Assembly (NCBI GenBank): GCA_943787175.1
Contig: CALSLK010000006.1
Span: 372,001 to 436,000, forward strand
DNA: 64,000 nt
Source of the DNA: an uncultured Alphaproteobacteria bacterium
GTDB taxonomy: Bacteria > Pseudomonadota > Alphaproteobacteria > SP197
Direction: 5' to 3'
Under the pieces are notes generated by a model. It had not been told where the DNA came from and searched no databases. It saw only the letters and a program-made list of their open reading frames with translations. Positions 10,626-20,683 of the stretch are shown in pieces (within the stretch, counting starts at the first letter, position 1; the number at the start of each line of letters is the position of its first letter). A program made the translations under genes and the position numbers.

Positions 10626-11016
10626 GAAGCGGGGACTTACACCCTTCCCCTCTTCAATAAAAGAAGGTCTAAAAGGTTGTTGTAGTAGTGGGTCCCTGTC
10701 CACGGCTTGGATGGCTGTTTGTCAGCCCAGTCACAGACAGGGTTGTGGGCCCTGAGGAAAGCAGTGACATGGTGATGTGCGGGAATCAGGGACAACAGGG
10801 ATTCTCCGCCGAGTCGCCTTGTGGGAAATCTTGTGGATCGCTTGCTAAAGACATCACCCGATTCATGTCGGTTGGTGCTCCATCCACAGGGCGCGTTTGC
10901 CGATCGTCCCCATGGGGACAAAGACTGGCTGGAATCTGGATGGTGTGGATGGGGCTTGCGCGCCTGTGCAATACCAGCGACTTATCCCCGATGATCTCCA
11001 TTGCGCCCACAAGCCC
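10626..11016. other. Candidate chromosomal replication origin (oriC)
   Basis: hemE/PPSR intergenic region, syntenic with Caulobacter Cori; five GANTC sites in 154 bp, several DnaA-box-like 9-mers, locally AT-rich stretch around 10651-10690. Confidence 0.65.
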
Positions 11017-11835
11017 GTGACCAACTTTCATTTCCATCTGGTTTCCGATGCAACCGGTGAGACCATTCTTTCTGTCGCGCATGCTGCCGTGGCGCAGTTC
11101 GAGGATGTCGAGGCGGTGGAGCATGTCTGGGCCCTTGTACGCTCGACGCGCCAAATGGATCGCGTGCTTGCAGCCATCGAGGCCAATCCCGGTGTTGTGA
11201 TCTATACGATGGTCGATCCGGCCAGGCGTGATCAGCTTACCCTGGGCTGCCAGAAACTGGGTGTGCCCTGTGTTCCCGTGCTTGATCCCGTGTTGGGTGT
11301 GCTCTCGACCTATCTGGGCCAGCCGGTCAAAGGCCTGCCAGGGGAACAGCACACGCTCGATGCCGATTACTTTGCCCGGGTCGATGCCATCCAGTTTGTC
11401 CTGCGCCACGATGACGGCCAGTCGCCTTATGATCTTGATGAAGCCAACGTCATCGTTGTCGGCGTATCGCGCACGTCCAAGACCCCGACCTGTTTCTATC
11501 TTGCCAACCGTGGCCTCAAAGCAGCCAACGTACCGATCGTGCCCAGCGTGCCCGTGCCCGATGAGTTGCTTGCCGCCAAACGCCCGTTGATCGTTGCCCT
11601 GATCCAGAGTGCGGACCGGCTGGTCCAGGTACGCAAGAACCGCATGACCATGTTGAAGCAGGAGGGCGAGAGCGATTATGTCGAACCCGCCGCGGTGCGC
11701 CGTGAGCTGGCCTATGCCCGCAAGCTCTATGAAGAGAACGACTGGCCCGTGATCGATGTGACGCGCCGCTCCATCGAGGAAACCGCAGCGGCCATCCTGC
11801 AGCTCTATCAGGAACGCTTCGGAGCGTTGCCTTGA
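11017..11835 (+). CDS. Pyruvate, phosphate dikinase/PEP synthase regulatory protein (DUF299)
   Basis: FHFHLVSDATGETILSVAHAAVAQF; VVGVSRTSKTPTCFYLANRG. Confidence 0.95.
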   Translation: MTNFHFHLVSDATGETILSVAHAAVAQFEDVEAVEHVWALVRSTRQMDRVLAAIEANPGVVIYTMVDPARRDQLTLGCQKLGVPCVPVLDPVLGVLSTYLGQPVKGLPGEQHTLDADYFARVDAIQFVLRHDDGQSPYDLDEANVIVVGVSRTSKTPTCFYLANRGLKAANVPIVPSVPVPDELLAAKRPLIVALIQSADRLVQVRKNRMTMLKQEGESDYVEPAAVRRELAYARKLYEENDWPVIDVTRRSIEETAAAILQLYQERFGALP

Positions 11836-12442
11836 TGTCTGCTGATCCAACCCCTCTCATTCTGGCTTCGGCCAGCGCGGGCCGCCGGACCATGCTGGAA
11901 AACGCCGGCGTGGTGTTTGATGTCGAAGCAGCCAGCATCGACGAAGATGCCGTGAAGCAGTCCCTGGGTGCAGAAGGTGCCAGCGTGGAACAGGCTGCCG
12001 AGACCCTTGCCGAACTCAAGGCACGACGCATCAGCGCACGCCATCCGGGCGTTCTGGTGCTGGGTTCCGATTCGATGCTTGAATGCCAGGGACGCTGGTT
12101 CGACAAGGCCGAATCGGTGGAGGAGGCACGCGAACACCTCCAGGCCATGCGCGGAACCAAACACCGGCTGGTAACGTCGGCCGTTCTGGTGCGCGACGAG
12201 GGGCGGATCTGGCATCACACTGCGGTCGCCGAAATGACCATGCGCAATTTCTCGGATGCCTGGCTCGATAGCTATCTCCAGGATGTGGGCGAGCGTGCCT
12301 GCGCCAGCGTGGGATGTTATCAGGTCGAAGGACGCGGCCTGCAGCTCTTTGCCGGATCGACGGCGACTTCTTTGCCATTGTCGGCCTGCCTATGGTTCAG
12401 GTGCTCGACCAGTTGCGAACCCAGGGAGTGCTGGCGACATGA
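11835..12442 (+). CDS. maf: Maf-like nucleotide pyrophosphatase, frameshifted near 12355
   Basis: LILASASAGRRTMLENAG; C-terminal IDGDFFAIVGLPMVQVLDQLRTQGVLAT is in another frame after LQLFA. Confidence 0.9.
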
Positions 12443-13278
12443 TCCATTCAGGAAAAACGATGCTGGCCGGTGTCATGGGCTGGCCGGTTGCCCATTCCCG
12501 TTCGCCGCGCCTGCATGGCTTCTGGCTCGAATCCTATCGCATTGATGGTGCCTATGTGCCGCTTGCCGTGCCGCCTGAAGGCTTTGAGCGCGCCTTGCGG
12601 GCGCTGCCTGAACTGGGGTTCCGTGGCGCCAATGTCACCCTGCCGCACAAGGAAGCCGCCCTGGCACTGGCCGATGAGGCCGACGACATCGCCCGGCGTA
12701 TCGGGGCAGCCAACACCGTGATCGTGCGTGATGATGGCAGTCTTTCTGTCACCAACACCGATGCCTTCGGCTTTACGGAAAACCTGGAGCAGCGCGCCCC
12801 GGACTGGCCGTCAGGCCGTGCTGCCGTCCTGCTGGGTGCAGGTGGTGCCAGCCGCGCGGTGATCGTCGCCTTGCTGGAAGCAGGCGTGCCTGCCATCCGT
12901 CTGGCCAACCGCACCGCCGAACGTGCGCAGGCGCTGGCTGACGAATTTGGTCCTGCCGTCGAGCCCGTCGCCTGGGACGAACGCAGTCAGGCACTCGACG
13001 GTGCCGGCCTGCTGATCAACAGCACGCAGCTTGGCATGACCGGCCAGCCCGCTCTGGAGATCGCGCTTGATCCCCTGGCCGATGACGCCGTGGTTTACGA
13101 CCTCGTCTATGCCCCGCTGGAAACCGATCTTCTGGCAGATGCAGGACGCCGTCACCTGCGCACCGTCGATGGCCTGGGCATGCTGCTCCACCAGGCCCGC
13201 CCGGGTTTTGCCGCCTGGTATGGCCGCGAGCCCGAGGTCAACGGCGCGCTCTACGCCTACGTCGCCGAAGACCTCTAA
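12439..13278 (+). CDS. aroE: Shikimate dehydrogenase
   Basis: AGVMGWPVAHSRSPRLHGFW; GANVTLPHKEAAL; LLGAGGASRAV. Confidence 0.97.
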   Translation: MIHSGKTMLAGVMGWPVAHSRSPRLHGFWLESYRIDGAYVPLAVPPEGFERALRALPELGFRGANVTLPHKEAALALADEADDIARRIGAANTVIVRDDGSLSVTNTDAFGFTENLEQRAPDWPSGRAAVLLGAGGASRAVIVALLEAGVPAIRLANRTAERAQALADEFGPAVEPVAWDERSQALDGAGLLINSTQLGMTGQPALEIALDPLADDAVVYDLVYAPLETDLLADAGRRHLRTVDGLGMLLHQARPGFAAWYGREPEVNGALYAYVAEDL

Positions 13279-14408
13279 GCCATCGTCGCGGTCAGGGCAT
13301 AGCGGCGCAGCACGACTTCACCAGGCATCATCTGCATATCGGGTTTGTCGTAGAGACCGGCATGCACCACGACGACCAGGTTCTGTGATGGCACCACGAA
13401 CAGGCGCTGGCCGCCCCAACCGACTCCGGCTGACCACGTGACCTCCTGCCGGTTGATCAGGGATCGGCCAAGCCACCATTGATAACCGTAAAAGAACTGC
13501 ATCATGCCGTTGATCTGCGGCGTGGTCATGGCGTCGATCCAGTCGGATGGCACGATCTGGCGGTCCCCAGCTTTGCCACGGTCGAGCACAAGCTGGCCCA
13601 GTTTGAGCAGGTCGCGTGGTTTGAGCCGCAGGCCCGAGGCTGCGATCGGGACGCCGTTGTCATAGGTCAGCCAGTCCGATTCCGTGATCCCCAGCGGGGC
13701 AAAAAGCGCCTCGCGGGCCAGGGCATCAACCTGCAGACCGGTGGTGCGAAACATGATCTCGGCGATCAGCGCCGTGGTGCCGCCGTTGTAGATCCATGCC
13801 TTTCCCGGCGAGCGTACAAGCGGCTGTTCCAGGACATAGCGGCAGCGATCCTGCGCATGGGTCATGCGGATCTCGCTGTTGGCAGGATCGGAATAGGGCA
13901 CGTCCTCGTTCCATTCCAGCCCGGTCGACATCTCCAGCAGGTGGCGCAGGGTGATCTCTTTCTTCTCGCCGGTCGCCAGGTCGGCATGTTCGGGAAAGAA
14001 GTCGAACACCGGGCGGTCCAGATCATCGAGACCGCCGCGTTCACGCGCGATGCCGAAAGCCAGCGCAACCACACTCTTGGTGATCGAACGCAGGTCGTGG
14101 TGTTTGCCCGCGTCATAGGTGACCTTGCCCAGGGGTTTGCCCCAGGCTTCGTCCCTGCCGGTGAAATACTGTTCAAACACCAGCTTGCCGTTACGGGCCA
14201 TCAGCACGGCATGCACGTTGGCCTCGCTCCAGCGATTGAAATGATCGGCCAGACCCTTCAGCGATTTGGCTGCCATGCCTTGCGCATCGGGCGTGGAAAC
14301 CAACCAGCCGTCCTCCAGATCGCGAGGCCGGCAGCTGTTATCGCCTGGTTTGGTCGTCATGATGCTGTTCCATTCGCTTGGCGCTGGGGTGTGGGATGCC
14401 GTAAACAT
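13275..14408 (-). CDS. Serine hydrolase, beta-lactamase family
   Basis: SITKSVVALAFG (SxxK), YNGGTTALI; 4-nt overlap with convergent aroE. Confidence 0.88.
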   Translation of the reverse strand: MFTASHTPAPSEWNSIMTTKPGDNSCRPRDLEDGWLVSTPDAQGMAAKSLKGLADHFNRWSEANVHAVLMARNGKLVFEQYFTGRDEAWGKPLGKVTYDAGKHHDLRSITKSVVALAFGIARERGGLDDLDRPVFDFFPEHADLATGEKKEITLRHLLEMSTGLEWNEDVPYSDPANSEIRMTHAQDRCRYVLEQPLVRSPGKAWIYNGGTTALIAEIMFRTTGLQVDALAREALFAPLGITESDWLTYDNGVPIAASGLRLKPRDLLKLGQLVLDRGKAGDRQIVPSDWIDAMTTPQINGMMQFFYGYQWWLGRSLINRQEVTWSAGVGWGGQRLFVVPSQNLVVVVHAGLYDKPDMQMMPGEVVLRRYALTATMA

Positions 14409-14413
14409 TCCGC

Positions 14414-15040
14414 ATGTTTGTTCTTGGTCTCACCGGCTCCATCGGCATGGGCAAATCGACCGTGGCGGGGATGTTCGCCCAACACGGTGCGCTGGTCCAT
14501 GACGCTGATGCTGTGGTCCATCGTTTGTATGGGCCCGGTGGTGCTGCCGTCGCGTTGATCGCAGACATGGTTCCAGATGCCGTTGTGGGGTCTGGGCGCA
14601 CCGCTCATGTCGATCGCGGGCGTCTGGGCAAGGCGGTGCTGGGCGATGCTGATGCCATGCGTGCGCTGGAAGCGGGCGTTCATCCCCTGGTGGGTGCCGA
14701 GCGTGACCGCTTCCTGCGCTGGGCCTGCCGGCGTGGTGCTGATCTGGTGGTGATGGACGTTCCGCTCCTGTTCGAGATCGGTGGCGAAAAACGTGTCGAT
14801 GCAGTCTGTGTCGTTTCTGCTCCGGGCTTCATCCAGGCCCGCCGCGTTCTGGCACGGCCGGGCATGACGGCTGAGAAACTTGCACAGATCCGCGCCCGGC
14901 AAATGCCCGATGCTCTGAAACGGCGGCGCGCCGATATCGTGATTCCCACCGGCCTGTCGAAAGGTCTGACCTGGCGGTGTGTGGGATCGGCGGTTCGGGA
15001 GTTCTCAGGCTGTCATGGTCACATCTGGCCGCCACGCTAG
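14414..15040 (+). CDS. coaE: Dephospho-CoA kinase
   Basis: FVLGLTGSIGMGKSTVAGMFAQHGALVHDADAVVH. Confidence 0.96.
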   Translation: MFVLGLTGSIGMGKSTVAGMFAQHGALVHDADAVVHRLYGPGGAAVALIADMVPDAVVGSGRTAHVDRGRLGKAVLGDADAMRALEAGVHPLVGAERDRFLRWACRRGADLVVMDVPLLFEIGGEKRVDAVCVVSAPGFIQARRVLARPGMTAEKLAQIRARQMPDALKRRRADIVIPTGLSKGLTWRCVGSAVREFSGCHGHIWPPR

Positions 15041-15135
15041 CTCTGGCGCCAGCCATGCACAATTCGCTGATCCGGTCCTGTCGCGATTGGCCGGGCAAGG
15101 GTGTAGGATAGCGCCAGCCAACCGAGCTGTGATCC

Positions 15136-15828
15136 ATGCGCGAAATCGTTCTTGATACCGAAACCACCGGCCTTGATGTCCTCAACGGCCATCGTATTGC
15201 CGAGATCGGCTGTGTGGAGCTCATCAATCTGGTGCCCACGGGTGTGACCTGGCAATGCTATCTCAACCCGCAACGTGCGAACGAGCTTGAAGCCTTCAAC
15301 GTTCATGGTCTGTCGGACGCGTTTCTGGCCAAGCAGCCGCTGTTCCGGGCTAAGGCCGAGGAGTTTATCGACTTCATCGGCGACAGCATGCTGATCATCC
15401 ATAACGCCGAGTTTGACTTGAAGTTCCTCAACAACGAACTCAAGCAGATTGGCATGGATACCATCAAGGGCGAGCGCGTGACCGATTCGCTGTCCCTTGC
15501 GCGCACGATCTATCCGGGCCAGGCCAACAGCCTGGATGCTCTCATGAAACGTCTGGGAGTCGATGCTTCTGCGCGAACCCGCCATGGCGCCTTGCTGGAT
15601 GCTGAATTACTGGCACAGGTTTATCTGGAACTGCGTGGCGGCCGGCAGGCTGACTTGGCCCTGACGTCGGAATCGAGCGAAGCGACGTTCCAGGCAGGTG
15701 GGGTTGAATCCGGCCGCGAGCTCCGTGAAGCCCGGCCTCATGACGCCACCGAAGAGGAAATCGCCCGCCACGAGGCCTTCCTCGACAGCCTTGATGACAC
15801 CATCTGGCGCCGATTCACGGCTGGCTGA
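15136..15828 (+). CDS. dnaQ: DNA polymerase III epsilon subunit
   Basis: REIVLDTETTGLDVLNGHRIAEIGCVEL; HNAEFDLKFLN. Confidence 0.97.
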   Translation: MREIVLDTETTGLDVLNGHRIAEIGCVELINLVPTGVTWQCYLNPQRANELEAFNVHGLSDAFLAKQPLFRAKAEEFIDFIGDSMLIIHNAEFDLKFLNNELKQIGMDTIKGERVTDSLSLARTIYPGQANSLDALMKRLGVDASARTRHGALLDAELLAQVYLELRGGRQADLALTSESSEATFQAGGVESGRELREARPHDATEEEIARHEAFLDSLDDTIWRRFTAG

Positions 15829-15862
15829 ACACCACCCTGCAACGCTGTCCTTGGAATGAAGG

Positions 15863-16843
15863 TCAGGGGATGATGACTGTCGAGCCGACGGTGCGACGCC
15901 CTTCGAGCGCCTGATGGGCGTCGACGATTTCTGCCAGCCGGAAAGTCTGGCCGATGGTGATCTTGATCTTGCCCGATGTGATCATCGTGAGCGCACGATC
16001 AGCACTGGAAAGCAGTTCCTGACGAGTCGCGGTGTAGTCATGCAGGCCAGGCCGGGTGATGAAGGCAGATCCGTGCTGTGCAAGCAGGCGCAGCGGGAAC
16101 GGCGGTGGATCGCCTGATGACTGGCCGAACGACACCAGCGTGCCCAGACGAGCGAGGCAATCGAGGCTGTCCTCGAAGGTGTCCTTGCCGACGGAGTCGT
16201 AAACCACAGGCACGCCTGCACCCTTGGTTTCTTCCAACACGCGCTCGACCAGATTGTCCTGTCCCAGAATCAGCGGCACATCACAACCGTTCTGGCGGGC
16301 CAGTTCGGCCTTGGCCGATGTCGAGACTGTGCCGACGGTGCGCACGCCCAGCGCCTGGGCCCATTGGCAGGCAACCAGGCCGACGCCACCGGCGGCGGCA
16401 TGGAACAGAATGGTCTGGCCACGGCGCACCCTGAAGCACCGCTCCAGCAGGAACTCAGCAGTCATGGCTTTGGTCATGGCGGCTGCGGCGACCTTGTCAT
16501 CGATATTCTCTGGCAACACGACAAGCTGACCGGCATCGGCAATCATGGCCTGGGCATAATTGCCGGGTCCGCTCATGACTGCGACGCGGTCACCAACCTT
16601 GATGTCATGAACGTCTTCACCGATGGCTTCCACGACACCGGCGGACTCGCAGCCCAGTGTGGCGGGAAGGTCGACGGGATAGAGGCCCGTGCGTTCACTG
16701 ACATCATAGAAGTTGAGCGCGATCGCCGTGTTGCGCACCAGAGCCTGGCCGGGCCCTGGATCGCCCAGCGTGACCTGCTCAAGCTGCATGACCTCGGGTC
16801 CGCCGTACTGATGGATCCGCGCGGCCGTGACGGTGTTGCTCAT
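15863..16843 (-). CDS. NADPH:quinone oxidoreductase, zinc-independent MDR type
   Basis: HQYGGPEVMQLEQV; LFHAAAGGVGLVACQWA. Confidence 0.92.
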   Translation of the reverse strand: MSNTVTAARIHQYGGPEVMQLEQVTLGDPGPGQALVRNTAIALNFYDVSERTGLYPVDLPATLGCESAGVVEAIGEDVHDIKVGDRVAVMSGPGNYAQAMIADAGQLVVLPENIDDKVAAAAMTKAMTAEFLLERCFRVRRGQTILFHAAAGGVGLVACQWAQALGVRTVGTVSTSAKAELARQNGCDVPLILGQDNLVERVLEETKGAGVPVVYDSVGKDTFEDSLDCLARLGTLVSFGQSSGDPPPFPLRLLAQHGSAFITRPGLHDYTATRQELLSSADRALTMITSGKIKITIGQTFRLAEIVDAHQALEGRRTVGSTVIIP

Positions 16844-17811
16844 GGCAACAGCACCGTGGAGCCGGTCGTCTTGCGGCCCTCCAGATCACGATGCGCCTGC
16901 TGCGTCTGGGCGAGTGGATAGGTCTGGTTGACGTTGATTGCGACCTTGCCGGAGCCGACCATGTTGAACAAACGCTGGGCTGAAAGCTCCAGATCCTCGC
17001 GCGTGGCAATGTAATTCCCAAGACCCGGCCGCGTGTAGAAAAGCGAGCCGCCAGCTGCCAGCCTGGCAGGATCAAAGCTGGTGACCGGCCCTGAAGACTG
17101 GCCGAACGAGACCATCATGCCGCGCGGCGCCAGGGATGCCAGGGATGTCTCGAAGGTATCGGCGCCAACGGAATCATAAACCACCGGCACACCCTGGCCG
17201 TCGGTCAGTTCCTTCACCCGCTCGGCAATGTCCTCACGTCCGGCGATCAGCGCATGATCGCAGCCATGGGCCAATGCCAGTTCTGCCTTTTCGTCGGTGG
17301 AAACGGTTCCGATCACTGTGGCGCCAATCGATTTGGCCCACTGGCAGGCAATCAGGCCAACACCGCCTGCCACCGCGTGAAACAGAATGGTCTGACCGGC
17401 TACAAGGGGGAAGGTGCGACACAACAGATACTCCACCGTCATGCCCTTCAGCATCATGGCTGCAGCAGTCTGGTCGTCGACGGAATCGGGGATCTTCACG
17501 ACCTTCTCGGCAGGGATCGTGCGCGCCGTGCAATAGGCGCCACCGGTCATGGGATAGGCAATACGGTCTCCGGGCTCCAGCCCGGCCACGCCGTCACCCA
17601 GCACCTCGACCACGCCCGCTGCTTCCATGCCCAGCGTGGCAGGCAGCGCCATGGGGTAAAGCCCGGAACGCTGATAGGTATCGATGAAATTGAGACCCAC
17701 CGCGGTGTGCCGGATCAACACCTCACCGGGTGCGGGATCGCCGACTTCAATCTCCTCGACCTTGAGTTGCTCAGGTCCGCCTGCTTCATGAATGCGGATC
17801 GCTGTTGCCAT
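16840..17811 (-). CDS. NADPH:quinone oxidoreductase (tandem paralog)
   Basis: HEAGGPEQLKVEEIEVGDP; LFHAVAGGVGLIACQWAKSIG. Confidence 0.93.
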   Translation of the reverse strand: MATAIRIHEAGGPEQLKVEEIEVGDPAPGEVLIRHTAVGLNFIDTYQRSGLYPMALPATLGMEAAGVVEVLGDGVAGLEPGDRIAYPMTGGAYCTARTIPAEKVVKIPDSVDDQTAAAMMLKGMTVEYLLCRTFPLVAGQTILFHAVAGGVGLIACQWAKSIGATVIGTVSTDEKAELALAHGCDHALIAGREDIAERVKELTDGQGVPVVYDSVGADTFETSLASLAPRGMMVSFGQSSGPVTSFDPARLAAGGSLFYTRPGLGNYIATREDLELSAQRLFNMVGSGKVAINVNQTYPLAQTQQAHRDLEGRKTTGSTVLLP

Positions 17812-17898
17812 GGTGTATCCTCCATAGGTTACTGCGAGTCTGCACTGCAGGTCGCCGCGCGCGCCAGTCTTGAAAGTGCGGGCGCGCGTACGGGTGGA

Positions 17899-19950
17899 TC
17901 AGGCTTCGGCCGGATCCAGCAGGTTTCCAAGATCATCGGGATTGTTCACCGGCAGGGAACACACCGGGCCCTCGCAGACATAGGCGGTGGCCACGCCGTC
18001 GATCTGACCCTTGCCGGTGGCGGGGTGGCCTGTCGGCAGATCGGCATCGGAGGACATGACGGACAGCACGGTATCCTGGCGACCGGTCTTCCAGACTTCG
18101 GCAATCAGAGTCTGGGTCGCTGGATCACCGCGTTCGCCAATGATGGCAATCTGCACGGCATGGTTGAGCAGATCAAGATTACTGATCAGAACAGCATGGG
18201 CCAGAGGGTTGGCCAGAATGTCTGCTGAGAATGTTGTAGCAATGGCTTCAGCGCGATCGCGATAGGCTGTATCGCCTGTCAGGTGCCACAATCTGGCGTT
18301 GACTCCCACCATGGTACCGTTGCCCGACGGTGTCGCATTATCGAGGGCTGTCTTGGTGCGCACGATCAAGGCTTCAGCGTGGTCGGCGGTGAAGAAATAG
18401 CCGCCGGTCTGATCGTCCCAATAATGCGCGTCTGCGGTCGCAACCCAGGCTCTGGCATGATCGAGCAGCGCGGCATCACCGGTGATTTCGAGAAGCGCCA
18501 GCGCGGCATCGGCCATGTGGCTGTAGTCATCGATCATGGCGACATCGAGCACACGGCCGTCGCGTGCGCTGTGTTTCAGGTGCGGGCCGTCGGTCATGAT
18601 GGCCACGACATGGTCAAAGGCATGTCGTGACATGGCAATCCAGTCATCCTGGCCAAAAGCAGCACCTGCACGGGCCAGCGCGCGGATCATCAGACCGTTC
18701 CAGTCGGCCAGCACCTTGTCGTCCAGGCCGGGGCGCGGGCGGGGCGCTCGAATCTCCAGCAGACGTGCGCGCGATACGGCAAGCCTGGCTTCAACCTCAG
18801 GTTCGGGTTGACCGGTGGCCAGACGGTTCAGGATGGTCTTGCCTTCCCAATTGCCTTCGGCCGTGACGCCGTAATGTTTCTTGAAGAGGGCGGCATCCTT
18901 GCCCAGCGCGTCGTCGATCTGGTCCTCAGACCAGACGTAGAACGCGCCTTCTTCGGAATGACCGGTGCCGTCATCGGAATCGGCATCCAGGCTGGAGCAG
19001 AACGCGCCTTCATTTGTCATCATCTCGCGCTGCAGCCAGGCCACGGTTTCGGACACGCGGCGGCGATAGAGATCATGGCCGGTGCCCAGCCACAGGCGGG
19101 TGTAGTGCTCGATGAGCTGGCTGTTGTCATAGAGCATCTTCTCGAAATGCGGCACCAGCCAGATCTCGTCGACCGAGTAACGCGCCCAGCCACCGCCCAG
19201 ATGGTCATAAATTCCACCTTCGGCCATGGCGTCGGCACTGGTCAGCACCGCGCGTCCAAAGCTGTCGCCGCGGCCCTTGCGATGGGCGCGCCAGAGCAGA
19301 TCAAGATCGGGCACATGGGGGAACTTCGGAGCCTGGCCGATGCCGCCATAGCGCAGGTCCACGACCTGTATCAGCTTGTCGGCGCTGGTATCTGCCAGGT
19401 CTGCGGGAAGGGCGCCGCCGCCCTGTTTGGCCGAAAGTCTGGTCAGGGCTTCCTGAAGGGCCAGCCGGTTCTGGTCGATCTTTTCCTTGCCGTTGCGGAA
19501 CGTGTCTTCCACGGCGACCAGCACATCGGTGAAGCCGGGGCGCCCGTATTTCGGGGTGCCTGGAAAATACGTGCCGCCCCAGAAGGGCTCGCCGTCTGGC
19601 GTCAGGAACATGGTGAGCGGCCAGCCACCCTGTTGGCCCAGAAGCTGCAACGCGCTCTGGTAGATCGTGTCGATGTCGGGCCGTTCCTCGCGGTCGACCT
19701 TGATGTTGACGAAAAGGTCGTTCATCACATCGGCAATGGCGTCGTTCTCGAAGCTTTCATGGGCCATGACATGGCACCAGTGGCAGGCGGCATAACCAAC
19801 CGAAAGCATGATCGGTTTGTCCTGCGCCTTGGCATGGGCCAGGTGTCTGCGCACCCCAGGGCTGCCAGTGCACGGGATTGTCCCGGTGCTGATGGAGATA
19901 GGGGCTGGTTTCGCGATCGAGATTGTTGCGCTGAAAATCCATGCAGGAAA
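17899..19950 (-). CDS. Thioredoxin-domain DUF255 protein (YyaL-like), frameshifted near 19855
   Basis: N-terminal NLDRETSPYLHQHRDNPVHWQPWG lies in a different frame from SVGYAACHWCHVMAHESFEN. Confidence 0.9.
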   Translation of the reverse strand, partial: FPAWIFSATISIAKPAPISISTGTIPCTGSPGVRRHLAHAKAQDKPIMLSVGYAACHWCHVMAHESFENDAIADVMNDLFVNIKVDREERPDIDTIYQSALQLLGQQGGWPLTMFLTPDGEPFWGGTYFPGTPKYGRPGFTDVLVAVEDTFRNGKEKIDQNRLALQEALTRLSAKQGGGALPADLADTSADKLIQVVDLRYGGIGQAPKFPHVPDLDLLWRAHRKGRGDSFGRAVLTSADAMAEGGIYDHLGGGWARYSVDEIWLVPHFEKMLYDNSQLIEHYTRLWLGTGHDLYRRRVSETVAWLQREMMTNEGAFCSSLDADSDDGTGHSEEGAFYVWSEDQIDDALGKDAALFKKHYGVTAEGNWEGKTILNRLATGQPEPEVEARLAVSRARLLEIRAPRPRPGLDDKVLADWNGLMIRALARAGAAFGQDDWIAMSRHAFDHVVAIMTDGPHLKHSARDGRVLDVAMIDDYSHMADAALALLEITGDAALLDHARAWVATADAHYWDDQTGGYFFTADHAEALIVRTKTALDNATPSGNGTMVGVNARLWHLTGDTAYRDRAEAIATTFSADILANPLAHAVLISNLDLLNHAVQIAIIGERGDPATQTLIAEVWKTGRQDTVLSVMSSDADLPTGHPATGKGQIDGVATAYVCEGPVCSLPVNNPDDLGNLLDPAEA

Positions 19951-20054
19951 CCGCCGGGCGTTGCGTTGGTGGGGACAGAGCCCGTAACGTGGCTGTCAGG
20001 ACCCGATATTCGCAACCCCACAGCGAGTAGGGAATTGGGCCAGGGAGCTCAGAC

Positions 20055-20294
20055 ATGAAAATTACCATCGAAGTCGACTGTACGCCCGAGGAGGCCCGTG
20101 CCTTTATGGGCATGCCCGACGTCAGGCCCATGCAGGACGAAATCATGGCCGACATGAAGGAACGCATGACCGAAGCCGCAAAGAACTTCGAGCCCGAAGC
20201 CGCGCTGAAGGCCTGGATGGGTGCTTCGGGCGACGGCATGGAACAGATGATGCGCTTCTGGCAGCAGATGGGTCAGGGAAAGGACAAGGCGTGA
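20055..20294 (+). CDS. Small conserved protein (DUF6489-like)
   Basis: MKITIEVDCTPEEARAFMGMPDVRPMQ...MMRFWQQMG. Confidence 0.65.
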   Translation: MKITIEVDCTPEEARAFMGMPDVRPMQDEIMADMKERMTEAAKNFEPEAALKAWMGASGDGMEQMMRFWQQMGQGKDKA

Positions 20295-20683
20295 GCGATC
20301 CTGCACCTTATTATGAGCGCCACGTCTTCTGCTGTACGAACGAACGGGCCGAAGGCCATCCACGCGGCTGCTGCAAGGCGCGTAATGCCGAGGCGCTGCG
20401 CAATCATCTGAAAGCCCGGACCAAGGAACTGGGCATCCCGGGTGCGCATCAATGCTGCGGGGTGTCTGGATCGCTGCGAACTGGGCCCGACCATGGTGAT
20501 CTACCCTGAAGGCGTCTGGTATCGGTACGAGAACGAAGCAGGACCTGGAAGAGATCCTGCGGGTCCACATTGCCGGGAATGGCCGGGTTGAACGCCTGAT
20601 GCTCAACCCGAAGACGGCCCCAATTGACCATGACGCCGACTCTGCGGGGCCGGTGTTTCACGTGAAACACATGCTGTTATGAC
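20291..20683 (+). CDS. Thioredoxin-like [2Fe-2S] ferredoxin, frameshifted
   Basis: [13 protein letters not shown]...; continuation [25 protein letters not shown] in another frame. Confidence 0.7.
20654..20669. promoter_or_regulatory. parS site 1
   Basis: Perfect TGTTTCACGTGAAACA. Confidence 0.95.

Noticed and set aside
10786-11850. 354-aa minus-strand ORF spanning the hemE-PPSR gap
   Set aside because: Antisense to PPSR and covering the origin candidate; no family resemblance.
18808-20058. 416-aa plus-strand ORF
   Set aside because: Antisense to the DUF255/thioredoxin-domain gene.
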